From Aestuariibacter sp. A3R04 (GTDB lineage Bacteria > Pseudomonadota > Gammaproteobacteria > Enterobacterales > Alteromonadaceae): a stretch of DNA of 64,000 nt. This document shows positions 1-8,076 of the stretch, piece by piece. Numbering within the stretch: the first letter of the stretch is position 1; each line of letters begins with the position of its first letter. The translations under genes and the position numbers were made by a program. Location of the stretch: assembly GCF_018860805.1 (NCBI RefSeq), contig NZ_JAHKQR010000011.1:1418952-1482951 (forward strand), read 5' to 3'. Under the pieces are notes generated by a model. That model ran no database searches and was not told the origin of the DNA. It saw nothing but the letters and a program-made list of their open reading frames with translations.

Positions 1-62
1 CGATCACTGCTAGAGCTGTCGACTATGCGGTGAAAGCTTACAAATCAGGAAAACTAGTATGA
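1..62 (+). CDS. C-terminal end of an unidentified protein (partial)
   Basis: From base 3 an open frame encodes about 19 residues ending ...AVDYAVKAYKSGKLV and stops with TGA at 60-62. The stop overlaps the start codon of the next gene in a GTATGA arrangement, which suggests translational coupling and one transcript with the isomerase-like lipoprotein that follows. The rest of the gene lies outside the window. The fragment is too short to identify; an oxidoreductase partner of the isomerase is only a guess from common neighbourhoods. Confidence 0.4.
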   Translation, partial: ITARAVDYAVKAYKSGKLV

Positions 63-943
63 AATTACGCGCATTAATTATACAGGCGTCGGCATTGGTC
101 TTAGCACTTGTAGTAGCCGGCTGTAGCGATGATAAGTCGGACACGATGAAACCATCATCAAAAATAAGCGGAGAAACAATGCCGGGTATTAGCGTGCAAC
201 TCTGGTCGGTAAAAGATGAACTCAAAGCCGATTTTAAAGGCACACTAGAACAAATCGCCGACATGGGCTTTGACGGTGTGGAGTTCGCCGGTGATTTTGG
301 CCCTTACACCAACGACCCTAAAGGGTTGAAAACGTATCTCGATTCACTGGGTCTAAAAGCCAGTGGCGCCCATGTTGGCACAGCCACACTGATGGAAAAT
401 CTGGACGATACTGCAGCTTTTTATCAGCATTTGGGCATTCAAGCACTCATCATTCCCTGGGACGATCGCGCGTTCGATGGTGACCGCGTCCATGAACTCA
501 TTGACGATTTGAAAACTATAGATCGCGGATTGAAGCCTTACAAGATGCAGGTTGGTTATCACAACCACGCAGAGGAATGGGCTGATTATGCGGGCACCAG
601 CTACTATGAATTTATAGCGGCCAACACACCAGATAGCGTGATCCTTCAACAAGACGTGGGTTGGACACTTCATGCTCAAAAAGATCCCATCGCTTTTGTA
701 CAAGCTCATCCTGGACGGATATTCACAACGCACTTTAAATCTGATGTTGAAAATCAACCTGGCGCGACCCCGCTAATAGGCCAAGATGATATCGACTGGT
801 TGGCTATTTTCACGGCAACGGTTAAACACGGTGGGGCCAGTTGGATTGTTCTGGAACAGGAAGCTTACCCAAACGGCATGCGCCCGATGGAAGCACTGCA
901 AGCTAGCAAGAAGGGCTTTGACCACGTCTTACAAGCACAATAA
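59..943 (+). CDS. Lipoprotein with sugar phosphate isomerase/epimerase (TIM-barrel) fold
   Basis: The 294-residue protein starts with a lipoprotein signal (lipobox VAGC, acylated Cys at about residue 22), then a linker, then an AP-endonuclease-2-like TIM barrel from about residue 40. Typical family traits are the opening 'GISVQLWSVKDEL', 'DMGFDGVEFAG', the metal-binding style segment 'VGYHNHAEEW' and a late 'WIVLEQE'. Family members isomerise or epimerise sugars or inositols using a divalent metal. The lipid anchor places this one in the envelope, which is less usual and suggests action on imported sugars. The start has AGGA eight bases upstream and overlaps the previous stop. The substrate cannot be told from sequence. 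Confidence 0.8.
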   Translation: MKLRALIIQASALVLALVVAGCSDDKSDTMKPSSKISGETMPGISVQLWSVKDELKADFKGTLEQIADMGFDGVEFAGDFGPYTNDPKGLKTYLDSLGLKASGAHVGTATLMENLDDTAAFYQHLGIQALIIPWDDRAFDGDRVHELIDDLKTIDRGLKPYKMQVGYHNHAEEWADYAGTSYYEFIAANTPDSVILQQDVGWTLHAQKDPIAFVQAHPGRIFTTHFKSDVENQPGATPLIGQDDIDWLAIFTATVKHGGASWIVLEQEAYPNGMRPMEALQASKKGFDHVLQAQ

Positions 944-1049
944 CAGTAGAATATTGACCATCTAATTAAGGCTACTATTCAGTATTTCCAGTAGGAATTC
1001 GCCACAGAGACGTGTAGTGTGGAACTCTTTACCAGAGGGAAGTAATACT

Positions 1050-1631
1050 ATGCTGACACGTCTTTTATTACTTTTTAGTTGTTTTATCTGCGGGTGTTCT
1101 GTTGCGGCAATGGCACAATCATCAGGCTCTCTGAGTCCACTTTCTGTCCTGGCAGATTTGACAAACTTCCAGATTAACAGTCCGAACATGGTCAGTGCCG
1201 GCTTGCCCGATGACATCCACCTTTCCCGACTCAATGCATTGGGCGTGACTCATGTTATCGATTTGATACCAGGTGACAGAGACGAGGAGCGTCACTCAGT
1301 GCGCAACTTGGGCATGAATTACCACAACATTCAGGTTGTGTGGGACAACCCCACTTATGAAAATTTTTCTGACTATGCCCATGAGGTTAGTGAAGCTCAC
1401 AACGACGGCGGTCTGGTACTCACTCACTGTAAACTCAACTGGCGAGGCTCGGTGTTTACTTACCTTTATCGCATTACTGTCCAAGGCGAGGACGAAAGAG
1501 CAATGAAGGCAGAGATGCTCAAAACCTGGCAACCGAACGAAGTCTGGCTGGCATTTATTCAAAATGTGCTGAAAGAGTACAATAAGGTCCACGGTACTCA
1601 TATTTCCACCAGCGTGACCGCATCCAAGTAA
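1050..1631 (+). CDS. Exported small protein-tyrosine-phosphatase-like protein (CX4R loop)
   Basis: The 193-residue protein has an N-terminal signal (hydrophobic stretch 2-20). Start at 1050 is chosen because AGAGGGAAG lies just upstream and the signal peptide begins there; an in-frame extension to 1017 adds 11 residues without a ribosome site. The fold resembles the beta-lactamase-hydrolase-like/DUF442 phosphatases: 'SAGLPDDIHLSRLNALGVTHVIDL' (split by helices), then the catalytic loop H126-C127-K-L-N-W-R132. That loop has four residues between Cys and Arg rather than the five of classical tyrosine phosphatases; I recall this as a trait of the bacterial subfamily. Substrate unknown. It stands alone, followed by a terminator. 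Confidence 0.75.
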   Translation: MLTRLLLLFSCFICGCSVAAMAQSSGSLSPLSVLADLTNFQINSPNMVSAGLPDDIHLSRLNALGVTHVIDLIPGDRDEERHSVRNLGMNYHNIQVVWDNPTYENFSDYAHEVSEAHNDGGLVLTHCKLNWRGSVFTYLYRITVQGEDERAMKAEMLKTWQPNEVWLAFIQNVLKEYNKVHGTHISTSVTASK

Positions 1632-1636
1632 TGCAT

Positions 1637-1675
1637 AAAAAAAGCCCGCTGACGACAACCTGTCAACGGGCTTTC
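1637..1675. terminator. Bidirectional terminator between the phosphatase and fadL
   Basis: Stem AGCCCGCTGAC (1643-1653) pairs with GTCAACGGGCT (1662-1672) with one wobble pair. The run of A before the stem becomes a T-tract for minus-strand transcription, so it serves fadL best. The genes on either side converge. Confidence 0.8.
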
Positions 1676-1700
1676 GTTACCCCCATGAAACAACGCGGGC

Positions 1701-3005
1701 TTAAAAGGCGGTGTTTACCTGTACACTGAATATATGTGCTTTAGCGTGTTCGGTAGCTGTGAGATCACTTTGAATCGAGCCGATAGCACGTTGCTGGCTC
1801 ACGTCCGCTTCACGACCTTTAATGTAAACATAAGCGACATCAATATTGGTGTTGTCGGTGAGCGAATACGTCGCCCCTGCACTTACCCAATGACGGTCGG
1901 TATCAGGAATACTCAATGACCGATGGGCATAGCTAACCGCACCTTCATCGTAGGCATAACCTGCCCGCAACGTGAATGCGTCGTTGTACAAATACGTTAC
2001 ACCTGCACTCACTCGCCATGTATCTTCAAAATCTTCTTGCTTCAGCAATAAGTCATAACCGCTGTCCAGGTTGGCTTCAAGTTTATCAAAGGTGCTCCAG
2101 TCAGTGTAATTGATGCTCCCCTGTAACGACCACTTGTGATTGATTTTCTGATCAACGGCCAATTCCGTAGTCGCAGCAAAGTTTAAATCCAAACTACCAC
2201 CCTGGTTGTAGAGTTCAGCGACATCGGGAATAAGTACGCCCAAATCAGATTTAATGTCACCTTCCAACGTCAACTGGGTTTCTGCGCGATAGCTTAACGC
2301 TAAATTCGTGGCATCCGTAGGTTGCCAGAAAACACCGATGTTCCATCCATAGCCCACGTCATCACCTGACATCTCAACGATGGTTAAATTCCCCAGCGCA
2401 GAATTACCCATAACAGTGCCGAAAACCTGAGGAATAGATGTACTGATTTTAGCGTCGGCATAGGTGATGTTCACCCCAACACCCAAACTCAGCGTGTCTG
2501 ACACTTTATAGGCCAAGGCCGGGTTCACGGTGAAGGATACGATTTCGGCTTCATCAGCATAGTGCAACGCGTTATAGTCATCACTGTATTCAGTGGCAAG
2601 TCCGTAACTGGTGAACAGGCCGACTCCCCACGCCAGATTATCATTTAGCCCGGAAGTGTAAAACAACGACGGAATTACAGCTGTTTTTGCAATATCTTCT
2701 TCACTGGCATCTGAAGTGATGGTGTTTCCACCTACCGAGGTTGTCATTTCCCCACGAATGTCTACCTCGGGATTCAAATAACTGACCTGACCACTGAACT
2801 GTGCTTTGTCAAACGCTGTCAAAGCCGCAGGGTTTGTCGCTAATACAGAAGCGTTTTCTGGCATCGCAGCTTGCCCTGCCATGGCGCGACCAAGCCCGTT
2901 AGCACTGTGTTCGTTAACCTGAAAACCCGCAGCGAAAACAGAAGAAGAAAAAAAACAGGCAATAGAAAGTGATAAAGCACTACGTACAAAAGCTTGTTGT
3001 ATCAT
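1701..3005 (-). CDS. fadL: FadL-family outer-membrane long-chain fatty acid transporter
   Basis: This 434-residue outer-membrane beta-barrel takes up hydrophobic compounds, classically long-chain fatty acids. A signal peptide ends at 'SSSVFA|AGFQVNEHSANGLG', and the mature N-terminus carries the plug region with the conserved 'ASVLATNPAAL' (NPA motif). The barrel ends in an aromatic residue (NTAF). I chose the methionine at 3005 because the signal peptide begins there (MIQQAFVRS) behind a GTAGAG site; an upstream in-frame extension to 3071 has no such support. It is monocistronic, with terminators on both sides. The substrate may be fatty acids or other hydrocarbons; sequence alone cannot decide. 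Confidence 0.9.
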   Translation of the reverse strand: MIQQAFVRSALSLSIACFFSSSVFAAGFQVNEHSANGLGRAMAGQAAMPENASVLATNPAALTAFDKAQFSGQVSYLNPEVDIRGEMTTSVGGNTITSDASEEDIAKTAVIPSLFYTSGLNDNLAWGVGLFTSYGLATEYSDDYNALHYADEAEIVSFTVNPALAYKVSDTLSLGVGVNITYADAKISTSIPQVFGTVMGNSALGNLTIVEMSGDDVGYGWNIGVFWQPTDATNLALSYRAETQLTLEGDIKSDLGVLIPDVAELYNQGGSLDLNFAATTELAVDQKINHKWSLQGSINYTDWSTFDKLEANLDSGYDLLLKQEDFEDTWRVSAGVTYLYNDAFTLRAGYAYDEGAVSYAHRSLSIPDTDRHWVSAGATYSLTDNTNIDVAYVYIKGREADVSQQRAIGSIQSDLTATEHAKAHIFSVQVNTAF

Positions 3006-3101
3006 GAAAATCTCTACGTTGAAAAAATGCCGCCGCATACTACTGATAAGCGAACAAACCTTCAACAACATTTAAGACAACTGCTTACTTTTAAAACAAA
3101 T

Positions 3102-3127
3102 GGCGGTAAATAGCGTCTTTTACCGCC
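3102..3127 (-). terminator. Terminator of the yqhD-like gene
   Basis: GGCGGTAAA (3102-3110) pairs with TTTACCGCC (3119-3127), an eight-base loop between. On the minus strand the stem is followed by ATTTGTTTT. Confidence 0.7.
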
Positions 3128-3155
3128 CTATTCGATACAAAACGGGATATTTATG

Positions 3156-4310
3156 CTAAACAGCCAAACGAAGTATTTCCCTGGCTTTTTCCAGATTAAT
3201 ATCCCCGTGCTCACCTAATGCCGTCAAACCGTTCTTTTCGAGGTTTGCCACCGCAGCATCCACAGCCTCTTCGTCGAGGCCATAGCCCGACAAACGCGTG
3301 GATACTCCCATTTGCTCGAAGAAATCCTGAACCGCTTTTATGGTTCTGTCTATGCGGGAACCATCGTTGCCGTCGACAATACCAAATACCCGTTCACCCA
3401 ACTGAAGGATCTTATCTTTCTTTTTATCCTGTTGAACGTACATTAGTGCAGGTAAAACCACGGCCAAAGTTTGGGCGTGATCCATATTGTACAGAGCCGT
3501 CAATTCGTGGCCTATCATATGAGTTGACCAATCCTGAGGGACACCTGCGCCAATGAGGCCATTAAGAGCCATGGTTGCCGACCACATCACGTTGGCGCGG
3601 ACGTCGTAGTTTTCTGGCTCTGCCAGCGCCTTCGGCCCTTCGCTAATCAGCGTCTGCAAGATACTTTCAGCAAAGCGATCTTGCAGCGGCGCATTCACAG
3701 AATACGTCAGATATTGCTCGATAACGTGAACAAACGCATCCACCACACCATTGCTCACTTGCCTGGTGGGCAGTGAAAAAGTATAAACCGGATCTAACAC
3801 AGCAAATACAGGTTGTAGCGTTGGCGATCCAAAGGCCCGTTTCTGTGATGTTGCTTTCTTTGTTACCACTGAGTTGCCGTTACTCTCTGAGCCTGTGGCC
3901 GGCAATGTCAGCACCGCTCCCACTGGCAGCGGGTTTTCAAATGCTGCTTTTTTGGTAAGAATATCCCATGCATCACCCTCAAAATTATGTGCTGCAGCAA
4001 TGAATTTAGCGCCGTCGATTACGCTGCCTCCCCCCACAGCCAGAATAAAATTGACTTTTTCCTCGCGTACCACGTTTACCGCTTTCATTAGTGTTTCAAA
4101 AGTAGGGTTGGGCTCGACACCTGCAAACTCGACAAAACGCGTATTTTTCAATGCGTCGGTGACCTGATCATACACACCGTTTTTCTTTATTGAACCACCG
4201 CCGTATAACAACAGCACGTTAGCATCAATCGGCAGTCGTGAAGCTATTTCGCTCACCTGCCCTTTACCAAACAGGATTTCCGTCTGATTTTTAAAAGTAA
4301 AATTCAACAT
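3156..4310 (-). CDS. yqhD: YqhD-type iron-containing NADPH alcohol dehydrogenase
   Basis: The 384-residue group III alcohol dehydrogenase probably reduces short-chain and reactive aldehydes with NADPH in the cytoplasm, as E. coli YqhD does. Visible are 'LLLYGGGSIKKNGVYDQV', the cofactor motif 'AVGGGSVIDGAKFIA', 'LPATGSESN', and metal ligands in 'DAFVHVIEQY' (Asp, His), 'HMIGHELTAL' and 'NMDHAQTLA'. Start at 4310 is preceded by GTGAGGG; seven extra in-frame residues upstream are unlikely. It is transcribed divergently from a LysR regulator 123 bases away, which is the arrangement of YqhD/YqhC-like pairs and suggests that the regulator controls it. Confidence 0.9.
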   Translation of the reverse strand: MLNFTFKNQTEILFGKGQVSEIASRLPIDANVLLLYGGGSIKKNGVYDQVTDALKNTRFVEFAGVEPNPTFETLMKAVNVVREEKVNFILAVGGGSVIDGAKFIAAAHNFEGDAWDILTKKAAFENPLPVGAVLTLPATGSESNGNSVVTKKATSQKRAFGSPTLQPVFAVLDPVYTFSLPTRQVSNGVVDAFVHVIEQYLTYSVNAPLQDRFAESILQTLISEGPKALAEPENYDVRANVMWSATMALNGLIGAGVPQDWSTHMIGHELTALYNMDHAQTLAVVLPALMYVQQDKKKDKILQLGERVFGIVDGNDGSRIDRTIKAVQDFFEQMGVSTRLSGYGLDEEAVDAAVANLEKNGLTALGEHGDINLEKAREILRLAV

Positions 4311-4433
4311 AAAAAAGCCCTCACTTCTCATTAATTCACTGAGTCAACAATTTGGTAGCTAACATACGCCTGTTGTACAAAGGTGAGAATTCACTAAAAT
4401 TTAGAGCAGCAATCAGATTTTTTATGGCTTTCT

Positions 4434-5339
4434 ATGTCTTACCTCACACAATTGAGAACCTTTGTTGAAGTGTATCGAGCACAAAACATAACACGAGCGG
4501 CATCCAATCTGGGCATGTCACAGCCCGCTGTCACCGCCCATATTCAAACCATGGAAACGGTGATCGGCAAACCGCTTTTCAAACGAAAGGCCCGGGGTGT
4601 CGAGCCCACTTCTGTAGCACATGATTTAGCGCTACAGGTATCAACACACATCGATATTCTAGAGCAAAAAATTACCTCCGTACGCAGTCGCTCAAATGCG
4701 GTAATGGGTACCGTGAACATCGCTGGCCCTGCAGAATACCTCAGTGAAGTGTCTGGTCCGCAACTGGCTAACCTGCTCCAGTCAGGCAATGTCAAAGTAG
4801 TGCTGCACATTGGCAACAAGGTAGATATCTATCAATCACTGGACGAAGAGCGGGTAGATATTGCAATAGCAGCATCCCTTCCGGACAGCAATCGCTTCGA
4901 TTTTTCGGTACTGGACAAAGAGAAGTTAATGTTGGTCATGAACCGCGTAGAAGGAAAACAGCTGTTCGACAAAGATATCAGTGCAAAGCTATTAAACAGT
5001 TATAACCTGGTCACCTATGACCAGGAGCGTCCACTGGTCAGGCAGTATTTTCAGCAAGTCTTCAATGCACCCTGCGAGTCTAATGTGATTGCGGTCTGTC
5101 CTGATATCCGCGCTATCGCCAGCATGATTAGAGCTGGTATTGGCTACTCTGTGCTTCCCGATTACCTGTGCAGAAATGCGGTTTCTAAGGGTGAATTAAT
5201 TCAGCTAGGCCCGATTGGCCCTGAAAATTATATTTATCTGGTATGGAAGAAAGGTGCGCTGAAACACCCGCGAATAGCTTTCGCAAAAGACGTAATTAGT
5301 GCGTTTGCAAATATTAATTTAAATCACGGCACTTTTTGA
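4434..5339 (+). CDS. LysR-family transcriptional regulator
   Basis: The 301-residue protein has the LysR layout: an N-terminal winged helix-turn-helix (about residues 2-60, with 'NITRAASNLGMSQPAVTAHI' and 'KPLFKRKARGV') and an effector-binding domain (about 90-295). It is divergent from the YqhD-type dehydrogenase with a 123-base gap holding both promoters, so it probably controls that gene in response to an aldehyde or redox signal. That role is inferred from position. The inducer cannot be predicted. The gene is complete and ends just before the alginate lyase region. Confidence 0.88.
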   Translation: MSYLTQLRTFVEVYRAQNITRAASNLGMSQPAVTAHIQTMETVIGKPLFKRKARGVEPTSVAHDLALQVSTHIDILEQKITSVRSRSNAVMGTVNIAGPAEYLSEVSGPQLANLLQSGNVKVVLHIGNKVDIYQSLDEERVDIAIAASLPDSNRFDFSVLDKEKLMLVMNRVEGKQLFDKDISAKLLNSYNLVTYDQERPLVRQYFQQVFNAPCESNVIAVCPDIRAIASMIRAGIGYSVLPDYLCRNAVSKGELIQLGPIGPENYIYLVWKKGALKHPRIAFAKDVISAFANINLNHGTF

Positions 5340-5402
5340 ATCGAATTGGTTAGACAAACAACTCACAAAAAATTAACATAACAAAAAACCTCACTTACCA
5401 AT

Positions 5403-5415
5403 AGGTGATAAGATT
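5403..5415 (+). promoter_or_regulatory. Strong ribosome site in front of an ATT codon (possible non-canonical start)
   Basis: AGGTG at 5403-5407 sits five bases before ATT at 5413, which is in frame with the alginate lyase below. Initiation there would add ten residues beginning M-N-K-K-S, giving the signal peptide the lysines it needs. The first standard start, GTG at 5443, has no visible ribosome site and gives an uncharged signal peptide. Confidence 0.4.
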
Positions 5416-5442
5416 AATAAAAAATCTCCCCTACCAAAAACT

Positions 5443-6870
5443 GTGGCGTGGCCGCAAATAGTTTGCTGCTCTTTTTTTCTCTGCGCGGCATCGTTTCTGA
5501 CAGCATGCGGAAGTGGCGGTGCATCGACAGCAAATCCCCACTCACGACCGGTTAACCAAAACCCTCCAACAAGTAACACGTGTAGCGGTAAAGTTCATCC
5601 CGTTGTAGCTGTAAGCGGGAGTGATAACAGCTTGCCTGAGTACCCAACGACACTCGCTATTGATGGCGATACATTTGTGCAATCCCGGTGGGCATTTAGT
5701 GGTGATGACGGACAATTATTACTAGACCTTGGGAGCGAAAAAAACGTGGGGGCTCTGGCCATTAAGTGGTTTGAAAGCACCCGACAAAGTAACCGCTTTA
5801 CAATCGATTTGGCCACCAATACTGATTCGTGGCTTCCGGTCAGTGAAACTTTATCATCAAGCACACAACAGGGCGGTTTTGAGCTTTATCCAATAACTGA
5901 AAGCCAAGCCCGTTATGTTCGCATCTCAGTCGATGGTGACAGCGAAGCCGCCGGCATCGTTGAAGTGGAAGTCTATGAATGCCAGGCACAAACAGGAAAA
6001 TTTACCCTTACTCTCCCCTCTGAAACTGGCATAGAACTCAATGATTGGTATTTAAGTATTCCCATTGACGAAGACGAGAACGGTCGCTCTGATAGTATTT
6101 CAGAAACCGTGCTTGCTAATGGCTATGCCCATTCTGATTTCTTCTACGCCAGTGCCGACGGCGGCATAGTCATGCGCTCACCGTCTTACGGATACAAAAC
6201 ATCACAAAATACCCAATATGTTCGTGTTGAACTCAGAGAAATGCTCAGGCGGGGCAACACGGCCATATCCACTCAGGGAGTGAACAAAAACAACTGGGTA
6301 TTTGGTAGTACTGCCGCCCAGGCACAACAGCAGGCTGGCGGTGTCGACGGTAACTTACATGTTTCCATGGCGGTTAATGAAGTTACCACCAGCGGTGAAA
6401 ACTACCAGATTGGTCGCGTTATCATCGGCCAGATCCACGCCAATGACGACGAACCCATTCGACTTTATTATCGCAAATTACCAAACAATGAAAGAGGGTC
6501 GGTGTACTTTGCTCACGAGAGCAGGGGAACAGACGGCAACGGTGATAATATTGAAACTTATGTAGAAATGATTGGAAGCCGTGCCAATGATGCCTCAAAC
6601 CCATCTGATGGCATCGCCCTTGATGAGCGCTTCGATTATCACATTTCAGTAGATGACAATTTGCTTACGGTAACCATAAGCCGCAACGGCAAAGAAGACG
6701 TTGTCGCCCATTACGACATGGCAGATAGTGGTTACGACGATAGCGGTCAGTACCAGTATTTTAAAGTAGGTGTTTATCACGTAAACAATTCAAGCGACCC
6801 GGATGAATTTGCTCAAGCCACGTTTTACACAATACGCAATAGCCATACTGGCTATATATTTAGCGAATAA
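5443..6870 (+). CDS. Alginate lyase lipoprotein: F5/8-type (CBM32-like) domain + PL7 catalytic domain
   Basis: A 475-residue lipoprotein (lipobox LTAC, Cys22 counted from GTG). After a Pro/Asn linker, residues of about 48-180 form a discoidin/F5-8 C-like sugar-binding domain, and about 185-475 form a polysaccharide lyase family 7 domain. The PL7 signatures are R-V-E-L-R (261-265), Q-I-H (330-332) and 'YFKVGVYH' near the end, which supply the active-site Arg, Gln, His and Tyr. It should depolymerise alginate by beta-elimination at the cell surface. GTG is the first standard start, but a better-placed ATT lies 30 bases upstream (separate entry). Its closest visible relative is the convergent PL7 gene just downstream. 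Confidence 0.9.
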   Translation: MAWPQIVCCSFFLCAASFLTACGSGGASTANPHSRPVNQNPPTSNTCSGKVHPVVAVSGSDNSLPEYPTTLAIDGDTFVQSRWAFSGDDGQLLLDLGSEKNVGALAIKWFESTRQSNRFTIDLATNTDSWLPVSETLSSSTQQGGFELYPITESQARYVRISVDGDSEAAGIVEVEVYECQAQTGKFTLTLPSETGIELNDWYLSIPIDEDENGRSDSISETVLANGYAHSDFFYASADGGIVMRSPSYGYKTSQNTQYVRVELREMLRRGNTAISTQGVNKNNWVFGSTAAQAQQQAGGVDGNLHVSMAVNEVTTSGENYQIGRVIIGQIHANDDEPIRLYYRKLPNNERGSVYFAHESRGTDGNGDNIETYVEMIGSRANDASNPSDGIALDERFDYHISVDDNLLTVTISRNGKEDVVAHYDMADSGYDDSGQYQYFKVGVYHVNNSSDPDEFAQATFYTIRNSHTGYIFSE

Positions 6871-6879
6871 CAAGACATA

Positions 6880-6906
6880 AAAAAACCTGCCACTTTATGT
6901 GGCAGG
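6880..6906. terminator. Terminator between the two convergent alginate lyases
   Basis: CCTGCCAC (6886-6893) and GTGGCAGG (6899-6906) form a perfect 8-bp stem with a five-base loop. A run of A at 6880-6885 gives a T-tract on the minus strand, so it best serves the minus-strand lyase. Confidence 0.8.
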
Positions 6907-6922
6907 CTTGGTAAGACAATCC

Positions 6923-7906
6923 TCAATGCTCGTATTGAAGATGGTAGAAAGTGGCCTGCACGTAGTCTCGTTTATCGCCGCTGTTATTTTGATTGTATAC
7001 ACCCGCTTTAAAATACATATATTGGTGCCCCCCGAAGTAGCCACTTTCTGACATATCATAAGACTTAGTCACATTCGCTTTACCTGTTCTTATCAACGTG
7101 ACATGCAATACATTGTTTTCAACAGTAATTTTGTAACTAAATGGTTCATTCAGTGCAATACCGTCTTCAGGATCCGGTATTGTGTGTGAACGAGACCCGA
7201 TCAAATTCACCCACACATCGTCTCCGCCGTTAATTTCGTGGGCAAAATACACTGACCCTCTTTCATTGTTTGGTAGCTTGCGATAATAAAGTCGAATGGG
7301 TTCGTCGTCGGTGGCGTGGATCTGGCCAATAATGACTCGCCCTACTTTTTTTTCATCGCCAGTTACAGATACACGATTCACGGCCAATGTCGCCTCCAGG
7401 CTTCCTTCAACTGCGCCCGCTTTGCGCCGCAAGGAGCTATGTGCACCGCTGAACACCCAATTGTTTTCAGTGATTCCCTGGGTGTTAATTCGAGCATTGC
7501 CACGCCTTAACATTTGCCTTAATTCAGTACGGGCATATTTGGTATTCTTCGACGTTTTCGCTCCCACGTTGGGACAAGCGAAAACCATTCCACCATCACT
7601 CGCAGTGTAAAATAAAGGCTTGACTTCGAACTGGTTACTTAGCGGCTTTTCATAAACCAAATCGGCTTTACCGTCTTTATTCACGTCTGTGGGCAAGGTT
7701 AAACTCCATCCCAATAGATCAAAGTTCTCACTGGGCGCACTATTGGGGTTTAACAAATCAGGATTGCCTAACAGCACGCCATCTGCTAACGCCTGGTGAG
7801 AGGCGGCAGACAATATGGAAGTCTGTTCTTCTCCCTTGCTATTTGAAGCAAACAAAATTGTAGCTACAAGGGAAAAGCGAATTGCGTAGGGAATCATACT
7901 TCTCAT
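6923..7906 (-). CDS. Secreted PL7 alginate lyase
   Basis: The 327-residue protein has a cleavable signal peptide (about 1-25) and a single PL7 domain without a sugar-binding module. Signature residues are R-T-E-L-R (126-130), Q-I-H (195-197) and 'YFKAGVYNQ' near the C-terminus, so the active site looks intact. It shares long near-identical stretches with the upstream lipoprotein lyase, such as 'GQIHA-DDEPIRLYYRKLPN', so the two are paralogs facing each other. A soluble enzyme plus a surface-anchored one suggests staged alginate breakdown. ATG at 7906 follows GGATGA; an alternative start at 7897 would shorten it by three residues. Confidence 0.9.
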   Translation of the reverse strand: MRSMIPYAIRFSLVATILFASNSKGEEQTSILSAASHQALADGVLLGNPDLLNPNSAPSENFDLLGWSLTLPTDVNKDGKADLVYEKPLSNQFEVKPLFYTASDGGMVFACPNVGAKTSKNTKYARTELRQMLRRGNARINTQGITENNWVFSGAHSSLRRKAGAVEGSLEATLAVNRVSVTGDEKKVGRVIIGQIHATDDEPIRLYYRKLPNNERGSVYFAHEINGGDDVWVNLIGSRSHTIPDPEDGIALNEPFSYKITVENNVLHVTLIRTGKANVTKSYDMSESGYFGGHQYMYFKAGVYNQNNSGDKRDYVQATFYHLQYEH

Positions 7907-8076
7907 TGGTCATCCAATTTGGTAACAGGGATTTCAAAAAAACGTTTTAACCGATTACAAAGACCAAATCAACAAGTCATTTACAAACTGGACAAGCGCC
8001 AATACTCCTTTCGCTTTTTTGGGCAAAAAAAACAGACATGCACTAACCGTGGATGCCTGATTTATCGAATTGCCTT

